Positions 16,408-27,486 of a stretch of DNA of 62,604 bases are shown piece after piece. Position numbers and translations under genes: made by a program. How positions within the stretch are numbered: the stretch's first letter is position 1; each line of letters begins with the position of its first letter. The notes beneath the pieces were generated by a model. It saw only the letters and a list, made by a program, of their open reading frames with translations, ran no database searches and had not been told where the DNA came from. The DNA comes from Asaia bogorensis. Lineage in GTDB: Bacteria > Pseudomonadota > Alphaproteobacteria > Acetobacterales > Acetobacteraceae. The stretch is from assembly GCA_945897825.1 (NCBI GenBank), contig CAMDGX010000013.1, positions 1-62,604 of the forward strand, in the 5' to 3' direction.

Positions 16408-17445
16408 TTGCAGCACGACGAGGCGAGGGCGTGGGATGCGGTGGCCGAGTGGTACCACGGGTTCTTCACCGGGCTGGTGCTGTCGGCCACCATGCGGCGC
16501 GGGGCGGCGGAGGCGGCGTCGTTCGTGTTCGCGGTGTTCCGGCGCCAGCAGCAGGCGCTGTTCCTGCCGGGGCTGCGCAAGCTGGGGCTGGACGGTCTGC
16601 CGCATGCGGTGGCCTGCGCGCAGTATCACTACCTGTCCAATGCGATCGGCGGCGTGTCGGTGGAGTGGATCGGTGAGTCCGACCGGAAGTCCTGGGTGCG
16701 TTACCCGCCGCCGCGCTGGGTCTGGCACGGCACGGCGATCGCCGGGGTGCCGGGCGTGGTCTCGGCGGCGATGATGCGCGGGTGGCACGCGAACAATGGC
16801 GTGGCGCTGGGCAACCCGCGGCTGGGCTTCGTCTGCACCGGGCAGACGGTGGAGGGCGATCCGGGGCTGGAGGGCTACTACCTGGAGCACGACCGCGACC
16901 TGGCCCCGGAGGAGCGGCTGCGCTTCGCCCGGCACGAGAGCGCGCCACCCTTCGATGCGTCCGCCGCGCCGGTGCTGGAGCGCGACACCTGGCCCGAGGC
17001 GCGGCTGATGAAGGCGAAGCGGAACTACGCGCTGGCCTATGTCCGCACCGCGATTCCGGCGGCCATCGACCTGTTCGGCGCGGCCGATGCCGCGGCGCTG
17101 CTGGGGCTGACCGGGCGGCTGATCGGCATGCAGCTCTACCGCCAGACCGCGGCCGCCCTGCCGTCGGGCGATTTCGCCGGCTTCATGGTGGCGCTGGCCC
17201 GCGCCCAGGGGGACGAGGCGGAAATGGTGGCGCCCGGCGTGGTGCGGCAGACCAGCTGGGCGCTGATGCGCGGGGTCGCCGGCCTGCATCCGGCCGCCTT
17301 CGCCTGCTGGAACGGCCTGCTGGAAGGCGCGCTGGCGGCGCATGATCGGTTCGCGGAACTGCGGGTGACGGCGCGGCTGGATCTCGGCGATCCCTGGTTC
17401 GAATGGCGGATCGCGCCGCGCCGTGTCGCAGTTTCGGTGTCCTGA
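16408..17445 (+). CDS. Conserved hypothetical protein
   Basis: I do not recognise this 345-residue protein. It starts with TTG at 16408, preceded by GGGAGGG, which is the only good ribosome site nearby. It is soluble, with no signal peptide or clear membrane helix, and rich in aromatic residues near the middle (WVRYPPPRWVWHGTAIAG). The conserved-looking blocks AEWYHGFFTGLVL, CAQYHYLSNAIGG and LGNPRLGFVCTGQT suggest an enzyme or ligand-binding fold. It is divergent from the CoA transferase (55 bases between starts). The sirtuin gene follows on the same strand after 59 bases. Coding is supported by normal codon use and tight packing. Confidence 0.6.
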   Translation: MQHDEARAWDAVAEWYHGFFTGLVLSATMRRGAAEAASFVFAVFRRQQQALFLPGLRKLGLDGLPHAVACAQYHYLSNAIGGVSVEWIGESDRKSWVRYPPPRWVWHGTAIAGVPGVVSAAMMRGWHANNGVALGNPRLGFVCTGQTVEGDPGLEGYYLEHDRDLAPEERLRFARHESAPPFDASAAPVLERDTWPEARLMKAKRNYALAYVRTAIPAAIDLFGAADAAALLGLTGRLIGMQLYRQTAAALPSGDFAGFMVALARAQGDEAEMVAPGVVRQTSWALMRGVAGLHPAAFACWNGLLEGALAAHDRFAELRVTARLDLGDPWFEWRIAPRRVAVSVS

Positions 17446-17504
17446 ACGGGCTTGAGCCGCCGCGCGCCCCGCGCCACCATCCGCCCACGCATCGGGACAC
17501 CGCC

Positions 17505-18254
17505 ATGGACAGCGACCTTATCGAGTTCCGCCGCCTGCTCGACAACGTGCAACAGGTGGTGGTGTTCACCGGCGCGGGCATCAGCACCGAATCGGGCATC
17601 CCGGATTTCCGCTCGCCCGGTGGCATCTGGACGCGGATGAAGCCCATCTACTTCCAGGATTTCGTCGCCTCGGAGGAGGCGCGCGTCGAGGCGTGGCGGC
17701 GCAAGTTCGAGTCCGACCCGGTGATGCGCGAGGCGGTGCCCAACCGCGGCCACCGTGCGGTGGCGTCGCTGGTGCGGCAGGGCAAGGTGAGCCATGTGGT
17801 GACCCAGAATATCGACGGGCTGCACCAGGCCAGCGGCATTCCCGACCACCAGGTGATCGAGCTGCACGGCAATTCCACCTATGCCCATTGCCTGGACTGC
17901 CAGCGGCGCTACGAGCTGGAACATATCCGCCCGCGCTTCGAGGCAACCCGCAAGGCGCCGCTTTGCGACGACTGCGGCGGTTTCGTGAAGACCGCGACAG
18001 TGGCGTTCGGCCAGTCCATGCCGCCGGCGGCGATGGTGCGCGCGGAGGAGGCGATCCTGGCCTGTGACCTCTGCCTGGTCGTCGGCTCCTCGCTGGTGGT
18101 GTACCCGGCGGCCGGGTTCCCCGAACTGGCCAAGCGCCGCGGCGCCGGGCTGGTGATCCTGAACCGCGAGCCGACCGACATGGACGCCATCGCCGACCTC
18201 GTGCTGCACCGCGAAATCGGCGAAACGCTCGGCACCATCGTCGGCAACAATTGA
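17505..18254 (+). CDS. cobB: Sir2 family NAD-dependent protein deacylase
   Basis: A 249-residue sirtuin that removes acyl groups from lysines using NAD. The NAD-binding motif GAGISTESGIPDFRSP is at about residues 22-37, TQNIDGLH at about 102-109 and the catalytic His is in VIELHGN. The structural zinc is held by two Cys pairs, CLDC and CDDC. VVGSSLVVYPAAGFP closes the Rossmann fold. The ATG at 17505 gives a normal sirtuin length; a longer open frame starting in the previous gene is not used. pdxJ follows on the same strand. Confidence 0.93.
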   Translation: MDSDLIEFRRLLDNVQQVVVFTGAGISTESGIPDFRSPGGIWTRMKPIYFQDFVASEEARVEAWRRKFESDPVMREAVPNRGHRAVASLVRQGKVSHVVTQNIDGLHQASGIPDHQVIELHGNSTYAHCLDCQRRYELEHIRPRFEATRKAPLCDDCGGFVKTATVAFGQSMPPAAMVRAEEAILACDLCLVVGSSLVVYPAAGFPELAKRRGAGLVILNREPTDMDAIADLVLHREIGETLGTIVGNN

Positions 18255-18321
18255 CCCCCCGCTCCCCTTGGGGGAGAGGATGGGGCAGGGGCTCGACCCC
18301 GATTCCTCGAAAGGCCCCGCC

Positions 18322-19071
18322 ATGCGCGCCACCCGCCTGTCCGTGAATCTCAACAAGGTCGCCCTGTTGCGCAATTCGCGCCGCACCGGCGTGCCCGACC
18401 TGTTGGCCTTCGCCCGCATCGTGCACGACGCGGGGGCCGACGGGATCACCATCCACCCGCGCCCGGACGAGCGGCACATCCGCGGCAGCGACGTGGGCGC
18501 CCTCGCCACGCTGATGGCGCCGTGGCGGCCGGGCTTCGAGCTGAACATCGAGGGCTACCCCGATGATCGGCTGATGGAATTCGTGGTGGCGACGCGCCCG
18601 GAACAGGTGACGCTGGTGCCCGACGCGCCCGGCGCCTTCACCTCGGAGGAGGGCTGGCAGCTGACCGATCCGGCGCAGGTGGCGATGGTGACGGAATATC
18701 TCGCCCGGCTGAAGGCGCTGGGCGCGCGCACCGTGCTGTTCATCGACCCCGATCCGGCGGTCGTGGCGCGGGTGAAGGGCGTGGGCGCGGACGGGGTGGA
18801 GATCTACACTGGCGAATACGCCGCCCAGAGCCGGGATGGCGCGCGCGCGCCGCTGCTGGATGCCATCGCGGCGACGGCCGCGGAGGCGGGGCGGCTCGGC
18901 ATGGTCGTGAACATGGGCCACGACCTCAACCTGGAGAACATCCCGGCGATCTCGGCCGAGGTGCCGAACATCGCCGAGGCGTCGATCGGTCACGAACTGA
19001 CGGCCGATGCGCTGGTGATGGGCTTCGATGCCGCGACGCGGGCTTATCGGCGGGCGTTACGCGGCGAGTAG
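18322..19071 (+). CDS. pdxJ: Pyridoxine 5'-phosphate synthase
   Basis: A 249-residue PdxJ, the TIM-barrel enzyme that condenses 1-deoxyxylulose-5-phosphate with 3-amino-2-oxopropyl phosphate to make pyridoxine 5'-phosphate (vitamin B6). It begins RLSVNLNKVALLRNSRR, with the phosphate-binding TIHPRPDERHIRGSD near residue 50, LNIEGYP near 75 and NMGHDLNLENIP (about 200-211) near the end. The ATG at 18322 matches the usual start. The 67 bases before it carry a C-run/G-run repeat. It converges with grxD across a strong terminator hairpin. Confidence 0.95.
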   Translation: MRATRLSVNLNKVALLRNSRRTGVPDLLAFARIVHDAGADGITIHPRPDERHIRGSDVGALATLMAPWRPGFELNIEGYPDDRLMEFVVATRPEQVTLVPDAPGAFTSEEGWQLTDPAQVAMVTEYLARLKALGARTVLFIDPDPAVVARVKGVGADGVEIYTGEYAAQSRDGARAPLLDAIAATAAEAGRLGMVVNMGHDLNLENIPAISAEVPNIAEASIGHELTADALVMGFDAATRAYRRALRGE

Positions 19072-19080
19072 ATACGACAA

Positions 19081-19107
19081 GGGGCGCGCCCTTCCGGGAC
19101 GCGCCCC
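19081..19107. terminator. Bidirectional terminator between pdxJ and grxD
   Basis: GGGGCGCG (19081-19088) pairs with CGCGCCCC (19100-19107) around an 11-base loop, with further C/G pairing possible. It lies 10 bases after the pdxJ stop and 25 bases past the grxD stop. The short TT after the stem gives only a weak T-tract. Confidence 0.65.
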
Positions 19108-19131
19108 TTCATCGCAGGCGATGCCGGCGGA

Positions 19132-19464
19132 TCAGCCCGCGACGGGCACGCCCTTTTCTTCCATTGCGGTCTTCAGCTCGCCGGACTGGAACATCTCGGT
19201 GACGATGTCGCAGCCGCCGACGAACTCGCCCTTGATGTAGAGCTGCGGGATGGTCGGCCAGTTGCTGAACTGCTTGATCCCGTCGCGCAGCTCGGCGTCC
19301 TCGAGCACATTGGCGGTCTTGAAGGGCACGCCCATGTGGCTGAGAATCTGCACCACGCGGGCCGAGAAGCCGCATTGCGGGAACATCGCGGTGCCCTTCA
19401 TGTAGAGCATCACCGGGTTCTCGGTGATCTCGGACTGGATGCGGTCGATAACCGGGTTGGCCAT
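19132..19464 (-). CDS. grxD: Monothiol glutaredoxin, CGFS type (Grx4 family)
   Basis: A 110-residue glutaredoxin that holds and passes on [2Fe-2S] clusters with glutathione and BolA. The active site is QCGFSARVV, the glutathione-binding [16 protein letters not shown] is at about residues 68-83, and EMFQSGEL is near the end. The ATG at 19464 gives the usual start [13 protein letters not shown]. It lies 13 bases after bolA, its physical partner, in the purine operon, a common alphaproteobacterial order. Confidence 0.95.
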   Translation of the reverse strand: MANPVIDRIQSEITENPVMLYMKGTAMFPQCGFSARVVQILSHMGVPFKTANVLEDAELRDGIKQFSNWPTIPQLYIKGEFVGGCDIVTEMFQSGELKTAMEEKGVPVAG

Positions 19465-19477
19465 GTCGGGGGTTTCC

Positions 19478-19711
19478 TTAATCGGGGGCGGATGTCTGTA
19501 GGGCGAGGGCGTGCAGCTCGCCCCCCATGCGGCCGCGCAGGGCAGCATAGACCAGCTGGTGCTGCTGCACGCGGGATTTGCCGCGGAAGGACTCGCTGAC
19601 CACGGTGGCCGCGTAGTGGTCGCCGTCGCCGGCGAGGTCCTCGATGGTCACCCGCGCATCGGGGATGGACGCCTTGATCAGCGCCTCGATCTCGTTCGCG
19701 GGCATTGCCAT
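19478..19711 (-). CDS. bolA: BolA family protein
   Basis: A 77-residue BolA-like protein. Core motifs are [45 protein letters not shown] and the final HALALQT, with the conserved His of QQHQLVY as a possible cluster ligand. BolA proteins pair with CGFS glutaredoxins to handle [2Fe-2S] clusters. AGGAGAG lies 7 bases before the ATG at 19711. The gene sits 12 bases after purL and 13 before grxD, so the three are probably cotranscribed. Confidence 0.93.
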   Translation of the reverse strand: MAMPANEIEALIKASIPDARVTIEDLAGDGDHYAATVVSESFRGKSRVQQHQLVYAALRGRMGGELHALALQTSAPD

Positions 19712-19723
19712 CGTGCGTCTCTC

Positions 19724-21904
19724 CTAGCTGGCCGTGCCGTCCATCCAGGCGGGAAGGAACGATTCGTGCAATCGGCGCAACTCGGCCAACGAGATGGTGT
19801 CGCCGTCCGGCAATGTCAACGAAGTGCCGCCGCTGCCGCCGATGCGCCGTGCCGGCACCCCGGCGGCAGCGGCGCGCGCCAGCAGGGCCGCCGGGTCGCT
19901 GGTGGCCAGGATGTAGCGCCCCTGGTCCTCGCCATACCAGAACGCCGCGTCGCCGCCGGGCTCCAGGTGCACGCCGGTGTCGCCGGCCAGCGCCATCTCG
20001 GCGACGGCGATCAACAGGCCGCCATCGGCCGCGTCGTGGCAGGCGGCGACATGGCCGGCCAGGATCTCGCCGCGCACGAAATCGCCATGCCGGCGCTCGG
20101 CGGCGAGGTCGACCGGCGGCGGAGCGCCTTCCTCCCGGCCCGTGATCTCCCGCAGCCACAGCGACTGGCCGAGCCAGCCCTCGGTGGCGCCGACCAGCAC
20201 GAGGTCGAGCCCCGGCGCGAGCGCATAGCCGACCGCCTGGGCGGCATCCTCCAGCACGCCGAGCCCGCCGATGGCCGGGGTCGGCAGGATCGGTTTTCCT
20301 TCGGTTTCATTGTACAAGGAGACGTTGCCGGACACGACCGGGAAGTCGAGGGCCGTGCAGGCTGCTGACATCCCTCTGATGGCAGCAGCAAATTGCCCCA
20401 TGATCCGGGGCTTCTCCGGGTTAGCGAAGTTCATGTTGTCGGTGATCGCCAGCGGCAGCGCGCCGGTGGCGGTGATGTTGCGCCAGGCTTCGGCGACCGC
20501 CTGCGCCCCGCCCGCCTCCGGGTCGGCGAACACGTAGCGCGGCGTGCAGTCGGTGGTCAGCGCCAGGGCGCGGGTGCGGCCGTCCAGCTTCACGATGGCG
20601 GCGTCGGCGGCGCCGGGGCGCTTCACCGTCTGGCCGCCGATCGTGTAGTCGTACTGCTCCCACACCCAGCGGCGCGAGCACAGGTCGGGGCAGGCGATCA
20701 GCGTGCGCAGCGCCGCCCCCAGCCCGACCGGGTCGGCGACCGGGCCGAGCTTCGCCTGCTTCGGGGTCTCCTCGGTCGGGCGGTGATACAGCGGCGCCTG
20801 CTCGGCCAGCGGGTCGAGCGGAATGTCGGCCTCCATGGCGCCGTTGTGCTTGATCACGATGCGCCCGGTGTCGGTCAGGTGGCCGATGACGGCGAAATCC
20901 AGCTCCCACTTGTCGAAGATGGCGCGCGCGATGTCCTGCCGGTCCGGCCGGATGATGATCAGCATGCGCTCCTGCGATTCGGAGAGCATCATCTCGTAGG
21001 CGGTCATGCCCGTCTCGCGCTGCGGCACCTGGTCGAGGTTCAGCTCGATGCCGACTCCGCCCTTGCCGGCCATCTCGACCGAGGAGGAGGTCAGGCCGGC
21101 GGCCCCCATGTCCTGGATCGCCACGATGGCGTCGGTGGCCATGAGTTCGAGGCACGCCTCGATCAGCAGCTTTTCGACGAACGGGTCGCCGACCTGCACG
21201 GTCGGGCGCTTCTCCTCGGCGTCCTTGCCGAATTCGGCGCTGGCCATGGTGGCGCCGTGGATGCCGTCCCGCCCGGTCTTGGAGCCGACATAGATCACCG
21301 GGTTGCCGATGCCGGCGGCCGCGCTGAGGAAGATTTTTCCTTTATCCGCAATGCCCACGGTCATGGCGTTGACGAGCGGGTTGCCGTTGTAGGCCGGGTG
21401 GAAGTTGATTTCGCCCCCCACCGTCGGCACGCCGACGCAGTTGCCGTAGCCCCCGATGCCGCGCACCACGCCGTCGACGATCCGCTTGGTGCGCGCCAGC
21501 TTGGGGTCCCCGAAGCGCAGCGCATTCAGGTTGGCGATCGGCCGCGCACCCATGGTAAACACGTCGCGCAGGATGCCGCCGACGCCGGTGGCCGCCCCCT
21601 GGTAGGGCTCGATGAAGCTCGGGTGGTTGTGCGACTCCATCTTGAAGATGGCCGCCAGACCCTCGCCGATGTCGACCACGCCGGCATTCTCGCCTGGCCC
21701 GTGGATGACCCAGGGCGCCTTCGTCGGTAGCGTCTTCAGCCAGACGCGGGAGGATTTGTAGGAGCAGTGCTCCGACCACATCACGCTGAAGATGCCGAGC
21801 TCTGTGAGGCTCGGGGTGCGGCCCATGATCTCCAGCACGCGCTGGTATTCGTCGGCCGAAAGGCCGAACTCGCGGGCGAGGGCCTGGTTCACGTCACGCG
21901 CCAT
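19724..21904 (-). CDS. purL: Phosphoribosylformylglycinamidine synthase subunit PurL
   Basis: A 726-residue small-type PurL, the catalytic subunit that converts FGAR, ATP and ammonia to FGAM in the fourth step of purine synthesis. The N-terminal [12 protein letters not shown] carries the conserved catalytic His. [15 protein letters not shown] and [19 protein letters not shown] bind ATP and metal, and [25 protein letters not shown] and [17 protein letters not shown] complete the two AIR-synthase-like halves. Length is normal for the PurSQL type. It follows purQ after 66 bases and precedes bolA. Confidence 0.97.
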   Translation of the reverse strand: MARDVNQALAREFGLSADEYQRVLEIMGRTPSLTELGIFSVMWSEHCSYKSSRVWLKTLPTKAPWVIHGPGENAGVVDIGEGLAAIFKMESHNHPSFIEPYQGAATGVGGILRDVFTMGARPIANLNALRFGDPKLARTKRIVDGVVRGIGGYGNCVGVPTVGGEINFHPAYNGNPLVNAMTVGIADKGKIFLSAAAGIGNPVIYVGSKTGRDGIHGATMASAEFGKDAEEKRPTVQVGDPFVEKLLIEACLELMATDAIVAIQDMGAAGLTSSSVEMAGKGGVGIELNLDQVPQRETGMTAYEMMLSESQERMLIIIRPDRQDIARAIFDKWELDFAVIGHLTDTGRIVIKHNGAMEADIPLDPLAEQAPLYHRPTEETPKQAKLGPVADPVGLGAALRTLIACPDLCSRRWVWEQYDYTIGGQTVKRPGAADAAIVKLDGRTRALALTTDCTPRYVFADPEAGGAQAVAEAWRNITATGALPLAITDNMNFANPEKPRIMGQFAAAIRGMSAACTALDFPVVSGNVSLYNETEGKPILPTPAIGGLGVLEDAAQAVGYALAPGLDLVLVGATEGWLGQSLWLREITGREEGAPPPVDLAAERRHGDFVRGEILAGHVAACHDAADGGLLIAVAEMALAGDTGVHLEPGGDAAFWYGEDQGRYILATSDPAALLARAAAAGVPARRIGGSGGTSLTLPDGDTISLAELRRLHESFLPAWMDGTAS

Positions 21905-21970
21905 CGGGGAGTGTCCTGGAGCAATATCCGACCGGATGGAATCATCCGGTCGGAGGATTTGCGTTCTTTG

Positions 21971-22663
21971 CTATGCCGCCAATGCGGCGCAGATCGAGTC
22001 GAACAGGGGCTTGCCGTCCTCGCCGCCCATCAGCGGGTCGACGAGGTCCTCGGGGTGCGGCATCAGGCCAAGCACGCGCAAATTCTCGCTGGCGATGCCG
22101 GCGATGTTGCGCTGGCTGCCGTTGCGGTTGGCCTCGGGCGTGGCGTCGCCGACGGACGTGACGTAACGGAAAATCACGCGGCCTTCGCCTTCCAGCCGGT
22201 CCAGCGTCTCTTGCGTGGCGAAGTAGTTGCCGTCGCCATGCGCCATCGGGGCGCGGAACACCTCGCCCTTCTGGTAGTGGCGCGTGAAGTCGGTGTCGGC
22301 CCGCTCGACGCGCAGGTGGCAATCCATCGCCAGGAAGCGCAGCCCCTGGTTGCGCAGCAGCGCGCCCGGCAGCAGGCCGGATTCGACCAGGATCTGGAAG
22401 CCGTTGCACACGCCCAGCACATGCCCGCCGCGCGCCGCATGTGCGCGAATGGCGCCCATGATCGGCGACTGCGCGGCCATCGCGCCGCATCGCAGGTAGT
22501 CGCCATAGCTGAAGCCGCCGGGGATGACGACGAGGTCGAGCCCCGACAAATCGGTGTCGCGGTGCCAGACCATGCGCGGCGCGCGCCCGGCGCTGCGCTC
22601 CAGCGCGATCGCCATGTCACGCTCGCGGTTGATGCCGGGGAAGACGACGATGCCCGCTTTCAC
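21971..22663 (-). CDS. purQ: Phosphoribosylformylglycinamidine synthase glutaminase subunit PurQ
   Basis: A 230-residue class I glutamine amidotransferase that releases ammonia for PurL. It starts [15 protein letters not shown]. The nucleophile Cys is in [19 protein letters not shown], and the His of [18 protein letters not shown] with its nearby Glu forms the rest of the triad. [12 protein letters not shown]-type loop sequence is present ([12 protein letters not shown]). It starts one base after the purS stop, so the two subunits are coupled. Confidence 0.96.
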   Translation of the reverse strand: MKAGIVVFPGINRERDMAIALERSAGRAPRMVWHRDTDLSGLDLVVIPGGFSYGDYLRCGAMAAQSPIMGAIRAHAARGGHVLGVCNGFQILVESGLLPGALLRNQGLRFLAMDCHLRVERADTDFTRHYQKGEVFRAPMAHGDGNYFATQETLDRLEGEGRVIFRYVTSVGDATPEANRNGSQRNIAGIASENLRVLGLMPHPEDLVDPLMGGEDGKPLFDSICAALAA

Positions 22664-22664
22664 C

Positions 22665-22904
22665 TCAGGCGATCTCCACCTTGAAGCTCTCGATCACCGT
22701 GTTGGCCAGCAGCTTGCGGGCCATGTCCTCGGCCGCCGCCTTGGCCTTCGCCGGATCGCTCTCGCCCAGTTCCAGCTCGATCACCTTGCCCGCGCGCACT
22801 TCGCCGACACTGGAAAACCCAAGACCGGCAAGTGCCTGGCCGATCGCCTTGCCCTGCGGGTCGAGTACGCCGCTCTTGAGCATGACGGTGACGACAGCCT
22901 TCAT
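22665..22904 (-). CDS. purS: Phosphoribosylformylglycinamidine synthase subunit PurS
   Basis: A 79-residue PurS, the small bridging subunit of the PurSQL complex. [21 protein letters not shown] at the start and [17 protein letters not shown] next are the family signatures. It lies 31 bases after purC and one base before purQ in the minus-strand purine operon. Length is typical. Confidence 0.95.
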   Translation of the reverse strand: MKAVVTVMLKSGVLDPQGKAIGQALAGLGFSSVGEVRAGKVIELELGESDPAKAKAAAEDMARKLLANTVIESFKVEIA

Positions 22905-22935
22905 TGCATAACCTCCGCAACGTTGAGGGGGGCGG

Positions 22936-23700
22936 TCATTGCATGACCTCCGGTCCCTTCAGGTCCCGCACGCCCGCCTCCGGCAGGATGCCAAGGCGGC
23001 GCGCCACTTCCTGATACGCTTCCTCGACCTTGCCCAAATCACGTCGAAAGCGGTCCTTGTCCATCTTCTCGCTCGTCTTGCTGTCCCACAGCCGACAATT
23101 GTCGGGCGAGATCTCGTCGGCGAGCACGATGCGCATCTCCTCGTTCTCCCACAGCCGGCCGAACTCGATCTTGAAATCGACCAGCGTGATGCCGACGCCG
23201 AGGAACAGGCCGGTCAGGAAGTCGTTGATCCGCAACGTCAATGCGACGATGTCGTCCATGTCCTGGGTGGCGGCCCAGCCGAAGCAGGTGATGTGCTCCT
23301 CCGAGACCATCGGGTCGCCCAGCGTGTCGTTCTTGTAGTAGTACTCGATGATCGAGCGCGGCAGCCTTGTGCCCTCGGGAATGCCCAGCCGGGTCGACAG
23401 GCTGCCGGCCGCGACGTTGCGCACCACGATCTCGATCGGAATGATCTCAACTTCGCGAATGAGTTGTTCGCGCATGTTGAGGCGGCGCACGAAGTGGGTC
23501 GGAATGCCGATATCGGTCAGCCGCAGCATCAGGTATTCGCTGATGCGGTTGTTCAGAACGCCCTTGCCGGTGATGATGCCCTTCTTCTGGGCGTTGAAGG
23601 CGGTCGCGTCGTCCTTGAAATACTGCACCAGGGTGCCGGGCTCGGGGCCCTCGAACAGGATCTTCGCTTTGCCCTCGTAGAGCTGGCGGCGGCGGGCCAT
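22936..23700 (-). CDS. purC: Phosphoribosylaminoimidazole-succinocarboxamide synthase
   Basis: A 254-residue SAICAR synthase, which joins CAIR to aspartate with ATP. Motifs are [15 protein letters not shown] at the start (ATP-binding), [29 protein letters not shown], and [14 protein letters not shown]. The ATG at 23700 matches homologs; a longer open frame into the GC-rich leader is rejected. It is the first gene of the purC-S-Q-L-bolA-grxD operon, and the 136-base gap before it must hold the promoter. Confidence 0.96.
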   Translation of the reverse strand: MARRRQLYEGKAKILFEGPEPGTLVQYFKDDATAFNAQKKGIITGKGVLNNRISEYLMLRLTDIGIPTHFVRRLNMREQLIREVEIIPIEIVVRNVAAGSLSTRLGIPEGTRLPRSIIEYYYKNDTLGDPMVSEEHITCFGWAATQDMDDIVALTLRINDFLTGLFLGVGITLVDFKIEFGRLWENEEMRIVLADEISPDNCRLWDSKTSEKMDKDRFRRDLGKVEEAYQEVARRLGILPEAGVRDLKGPEVMQ

Positions 23701-23836
23701 GGCAGTCTTCCCCGATGGGGTGGCGCGTAGGGGCGGCGGCCCCGATGCTGCGCCGCAACCGGCGACGCAGGCGGGCATATAGCAGCCCCCCCGGCCGCGC
23801 GCCACACGCGGGGGATGGGGCCGCCTTGCGCCGGGA

Positions 23837-25189
<1,353 letters not shown>

Positions 25190-25259
25190 GCGCGGCTCTC
25201 CATTGCGGACTTGCCCGGCCCCGTTTAAGGGCATCGATCCACCCAGACAAGGATGCCCG

Positions 25260-25886
25260 ATGCCGTTCATCTCGGCGGAAGAGCTCAGCGCGCTCATCCA
25301 GGTTCTCATCATCGATATCACCCTGGCTGGCGACAATGCCGTGGTGATCGGCCTCGCGGTCAACGGCCTGCCGGCGCACCAGCGGCGCAGCGCCATCATC
25401 GTGGGCATCGCCGGCGCCACCGTACTGCGCATCGCGTTCGGCGCGGTCACGCTGCAGCTGCTGCAGATCATCGGCCTGCTGTTCGCCGGCGGCGTGCTGC
25501 TGCTGTGGGTCTGCTGGAAGATGTACCGCGACCTGATGTCTGGCGGCGGCCACGGCCACGCGGAAGTGGCAACGCCCGCCCAGCCCAAGACGCTGCGCCA
25601 GGCGATGATCCAGATCGTCATTGCCGACGTTTCGATGAGTCTTGACAACGTTTTGGCTGTGGCCGGCGCGGCCGAGGGACATCCCTGGGTGCTGGTGTTC
25701 GGCATCGCGATCTCGGTGGTGCTGATGGGTGTGGCCGCCAGCTACATCGCCAAGCTGCTCGAAAGGTACAGGTGGATCGCCTGGATCGGGCTGCTCATCG
25801 TGCTGTTCGTCGCGTTCAAGATGATCTGGGACGGCGGCTGGGACGTGGCCGACAAGATGGGCTGGCTGGTCCCGCCACCGCGCTGA
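25260..25886 (+). CDS. TerC family membrane protein (YjbE type)
   Basis: A 208-residue integral membrane protein with about six to seven helices. The two family signatures are LAGDNAVVIGLAV and DVSMSLDNVLAVAGAAEG, each with a membrane-buried Asp-Asn pair. TerC relatives export Mn2+ or are linked to tellurium resistance; metal export is inferred. The ATG at 25260 has AAGGA 6 bases upstream. It is divergent from purB (70 bases between starts). No manganese riboswitch is visible in that gap. A strong terminator follows. Confidence 0.88.
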   Translation: MPFISAEELSALIQVLIIDITLAGDNAVVIGLAVNGLPAHQRRSAIIVGIAGATVLRIAFGAVTLQLLQIIGLLFAGGVLLLWVCWKMYRDLMSGGGHGHAEVATPAQPKTLRQAMIQIVIADVSMSLDNVLAVAGAAEGHPWVLVFGIAISVVLMGVAASYIAKLLERYRWIAWIGLLIVLFVAFKMIWDGGWDVADKMGWLVPPPR

Positions 25887-25908
25887 CTCGCCCGCCGCGC
25901 GACGGAGA

Positions 25909-25943
25909 GGGCGGCCGCCGGGGCACCGGCGGCCGCCCTTTTT
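25909..25943 (+). terminator. Rho-independent terminator after the TerC gene
   Basis: A perfect 13-pair stem GGGCGGCCGCCGG / CCGGCGGCCGCCC with loop GGCA (25909-25938) is followed by five T residues. It lies 22 bases past the stop. Confidence 0.9.
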
Positions 25944-26023
25944 CGTGCCCGCGCGCCATGTGGCCTTGAAGTTCGGGATACAGGATATAAACTCACATGA
26001 AATAGTGAATTAGGAAATCCACC

Positions 26024-26548
26024 ATGCCGCATGATGGCCTGCCCCATTCCCACGACCACGACCACGATGCCCCCGCGCCCGGCACCGTCGACTGGAAGGA
26101 GCGCGGCGTGAAGGTGATCCCGGCCAGCAGCCTCGACACCAACACGGCGCAGACCCCGGGCATGAACCGCGCGGCGGCCATCAACCTTGCCCGCGTCGGC
26201 GCCCAAAAGATCTGGGCCGGCACGGTGAACATCCACGCCGGCGCCAAGACCGGCGTGCACCACCACGGCGCGCTGGAAAGCGTGATCTACGTCCTGCGCG
26301 GCCGCGCCCGCATGCGCTGGGGCGAGAAGCTGGAATACGTCGCCGAGGCCGGCCCGGGGGACTTCATCTTCGTGCCGCCCTATGTGCCGCACCAGGAAAT
26401 CAACGCCTCGGACAATGAGACGCTGGAATGCGTCCTGGTGCGCAGCGACAACGAGGCGGTTGTGGTGAACATCCCCGGGGTGGAGCCGGTGGAGGCGCCG
26501 GAAGAGGTGCTGTGGATCGACCCGATCCACAAGAAGGGCGGGATGTAG
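26024..26548 (+). CDS. Cupin domain protein with His-rich N-terminus
   Basis: A 174-residue single-cupin protein. The His/Asp-rich start (HSHDHDHD) looks like a metal-binding tail. The cupin metal motif 1 is GVHHHGALESVIYVLRG (about residues 85-101), and motif 2 contains PPYVPHQEIN, giving the usual three His and one Glu. It ends WIDPIHKKGGM. The role is unknown; cupins of this type can be isomerases, dioxygenases or sensors. The 79 bases before the start are AT-rich and probably hold the promoter. It converges with a DUF547 gene across repeat copy B. Confidence 0.85.
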   Translation: MPHDGLPHSHDHDHDAPAPGTVDWKERGVKVIPASSLDTNTAQTPGMNRAAAINLARVGAQKIWAGTVNIHAGAKTGVHHHGALESVIYVLRGRARMRWGEKLEYVAEAGPGDFIFVPPYVPHQEINASDNETLECVLVRSDNEAVVVNIPGVEPVEAPEEVLWIDPIHKKGGM

Positions 26549-26550
26549 GG

Positions 26551-26666
26551 AAGCCGTTCTTTTTTGAAAAAATGAACCAAAAAACTTTCATCCCTTCGCA
26601 TCGCGGCTTGCTGATGGATAAAGTCTTTTTGCTTCTTTTTCTTCAGAAAAAGAAGGCCTTGCTTGC
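26551..26666. repeat. AT-rich inverted hairpin-pair repeat, copy B
   Basis: Left hairpin GTTCTTTTTT-GAAAAAATGAAC then CAAAAAACTTTC; right module GGATAAAGTCTTTTTG then CTTCTTTTTC-ttca-GAAAAAGAAG. The spacer between them differs from that of the other copies. It fills the space between two convergent stop codons, starting 2 bases after one and ending 1 base before the other. Confidence 0.8.
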
Positions 26667-26667
26667 C

Positions 26668-27486
26668 TTACTCGGCCTCGTTCAGCGCCCAGTCGTACCG
26701 ATCGACCGTCACCTGCCGGATATGCGCCAGCCCGGTGTAGAGCGCGGGCGTTGCGTAATGTCGCATGTGCCGGATCACGTCGGCCGGCGTCGGCCCGAAA
26801 TCGGCGGCGTACCACACGAAGATCGAGGATGCCGCCAGCCGCCCGCTTTCCAGCGCCGCCCCGCGGGGATGGTTGATGAAGGCGCGCGCGGCGGCGTCCA
26901 GCATCGCCTCCGTCGTCGCGGCGGTCAGCGGCGTGGCCGGCAGGTCGGGGCATCCGAGAGCGGCGCAGTTGACCACGTAGTGGATGCGTGGATCCCGCCA
27001 GATCGGCCGCAGGATGCGGTGCTCGATGTCGTCGAGGCTGAGCTTCGTGCCTTCGACCTCGACCAGCTTCGCTCCCCACGGCCCCTTGGCGAACCAGCCG
27101 GGCGAGATGCCGATGTCGCGGATCGACTTCACGGGATAGTGGCGCAGCACGGTCAGCACCGTGACCATGTTGTACAGGTTCACCCAGTAGGCGAACTGTT
27201 CCCCGCGGTTGAACCCGCTGATCGGCAAGGCGGCCAGGCGCGCCACGTCGGCCTCCAGCGCCGCTCGGTCGGTCGGCGTCACCGCGCGATAGGCGAGGCG
27301 GGCAATGCCGTTCGCGCCATCCCGGCGATAGCTGGCGAGAAAGCGCCCCCACGGGCCATGGTCGATGGTGGCGGTGCTGGCCGGGTCGTGCTTCTCCCAG
27401 AGCGGCCACGGCTCCGCCTTGGGTGCCGCCAGCGCGGTGGCCGGGGCGAACGCCAGTGCGGCCAGGATCGTGCGGCGGGCGATCAT
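26668..27486 (-). CDS. DUF547 domain protein, exported
   Basis: A 272-residue protein with an N-terminal signal (twin-arginine-like start IARRTILAALAF, cleavage near residue 20). The DUF547 domain is marked by FNRGEQFAYWVNLYNMVTVL, ISPGWFAKGPWGAK, LSLDDIEHRILRP, and VNCAALGCPDLP with two Cys and possible metal ligands. The fold resembles transglutaminase-like Cys proteases but the activity is unknown. Its start overlaps the sulfatase stop (ATGA), so the two are coupled. Confidence 0.87.
   Translation of the reverse strand: MIARRTILAALAFAPATALAAPKAEPWPLWEKHDPASTATIDHGPWGRFLASYRRDGANGIARLAYRAVTPTDRAALEADVARLAALPISGFNRGEQFAYWVNLYNMVTVLTVLRHYPVKSIRDIGISPGWFAKGPWGAKLVEVEGTKLSLDDIEHRILRPIWRDPRIHYVVNCAALGCPDLPATPLTAATTEAMLDAAARAFINHPRGAALESGRLAASSIFVWYAADFGPTPADVIRHMRHYATPALYTGLAHIRQVTVDRYDWALNEAE

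Noticed and set aside
25190-25259. Manganese (yybP-ykoY) riboswitch before the TerC gene
   Set aside because: The gap is only 70 bases and lacks the conserved loop sequences.
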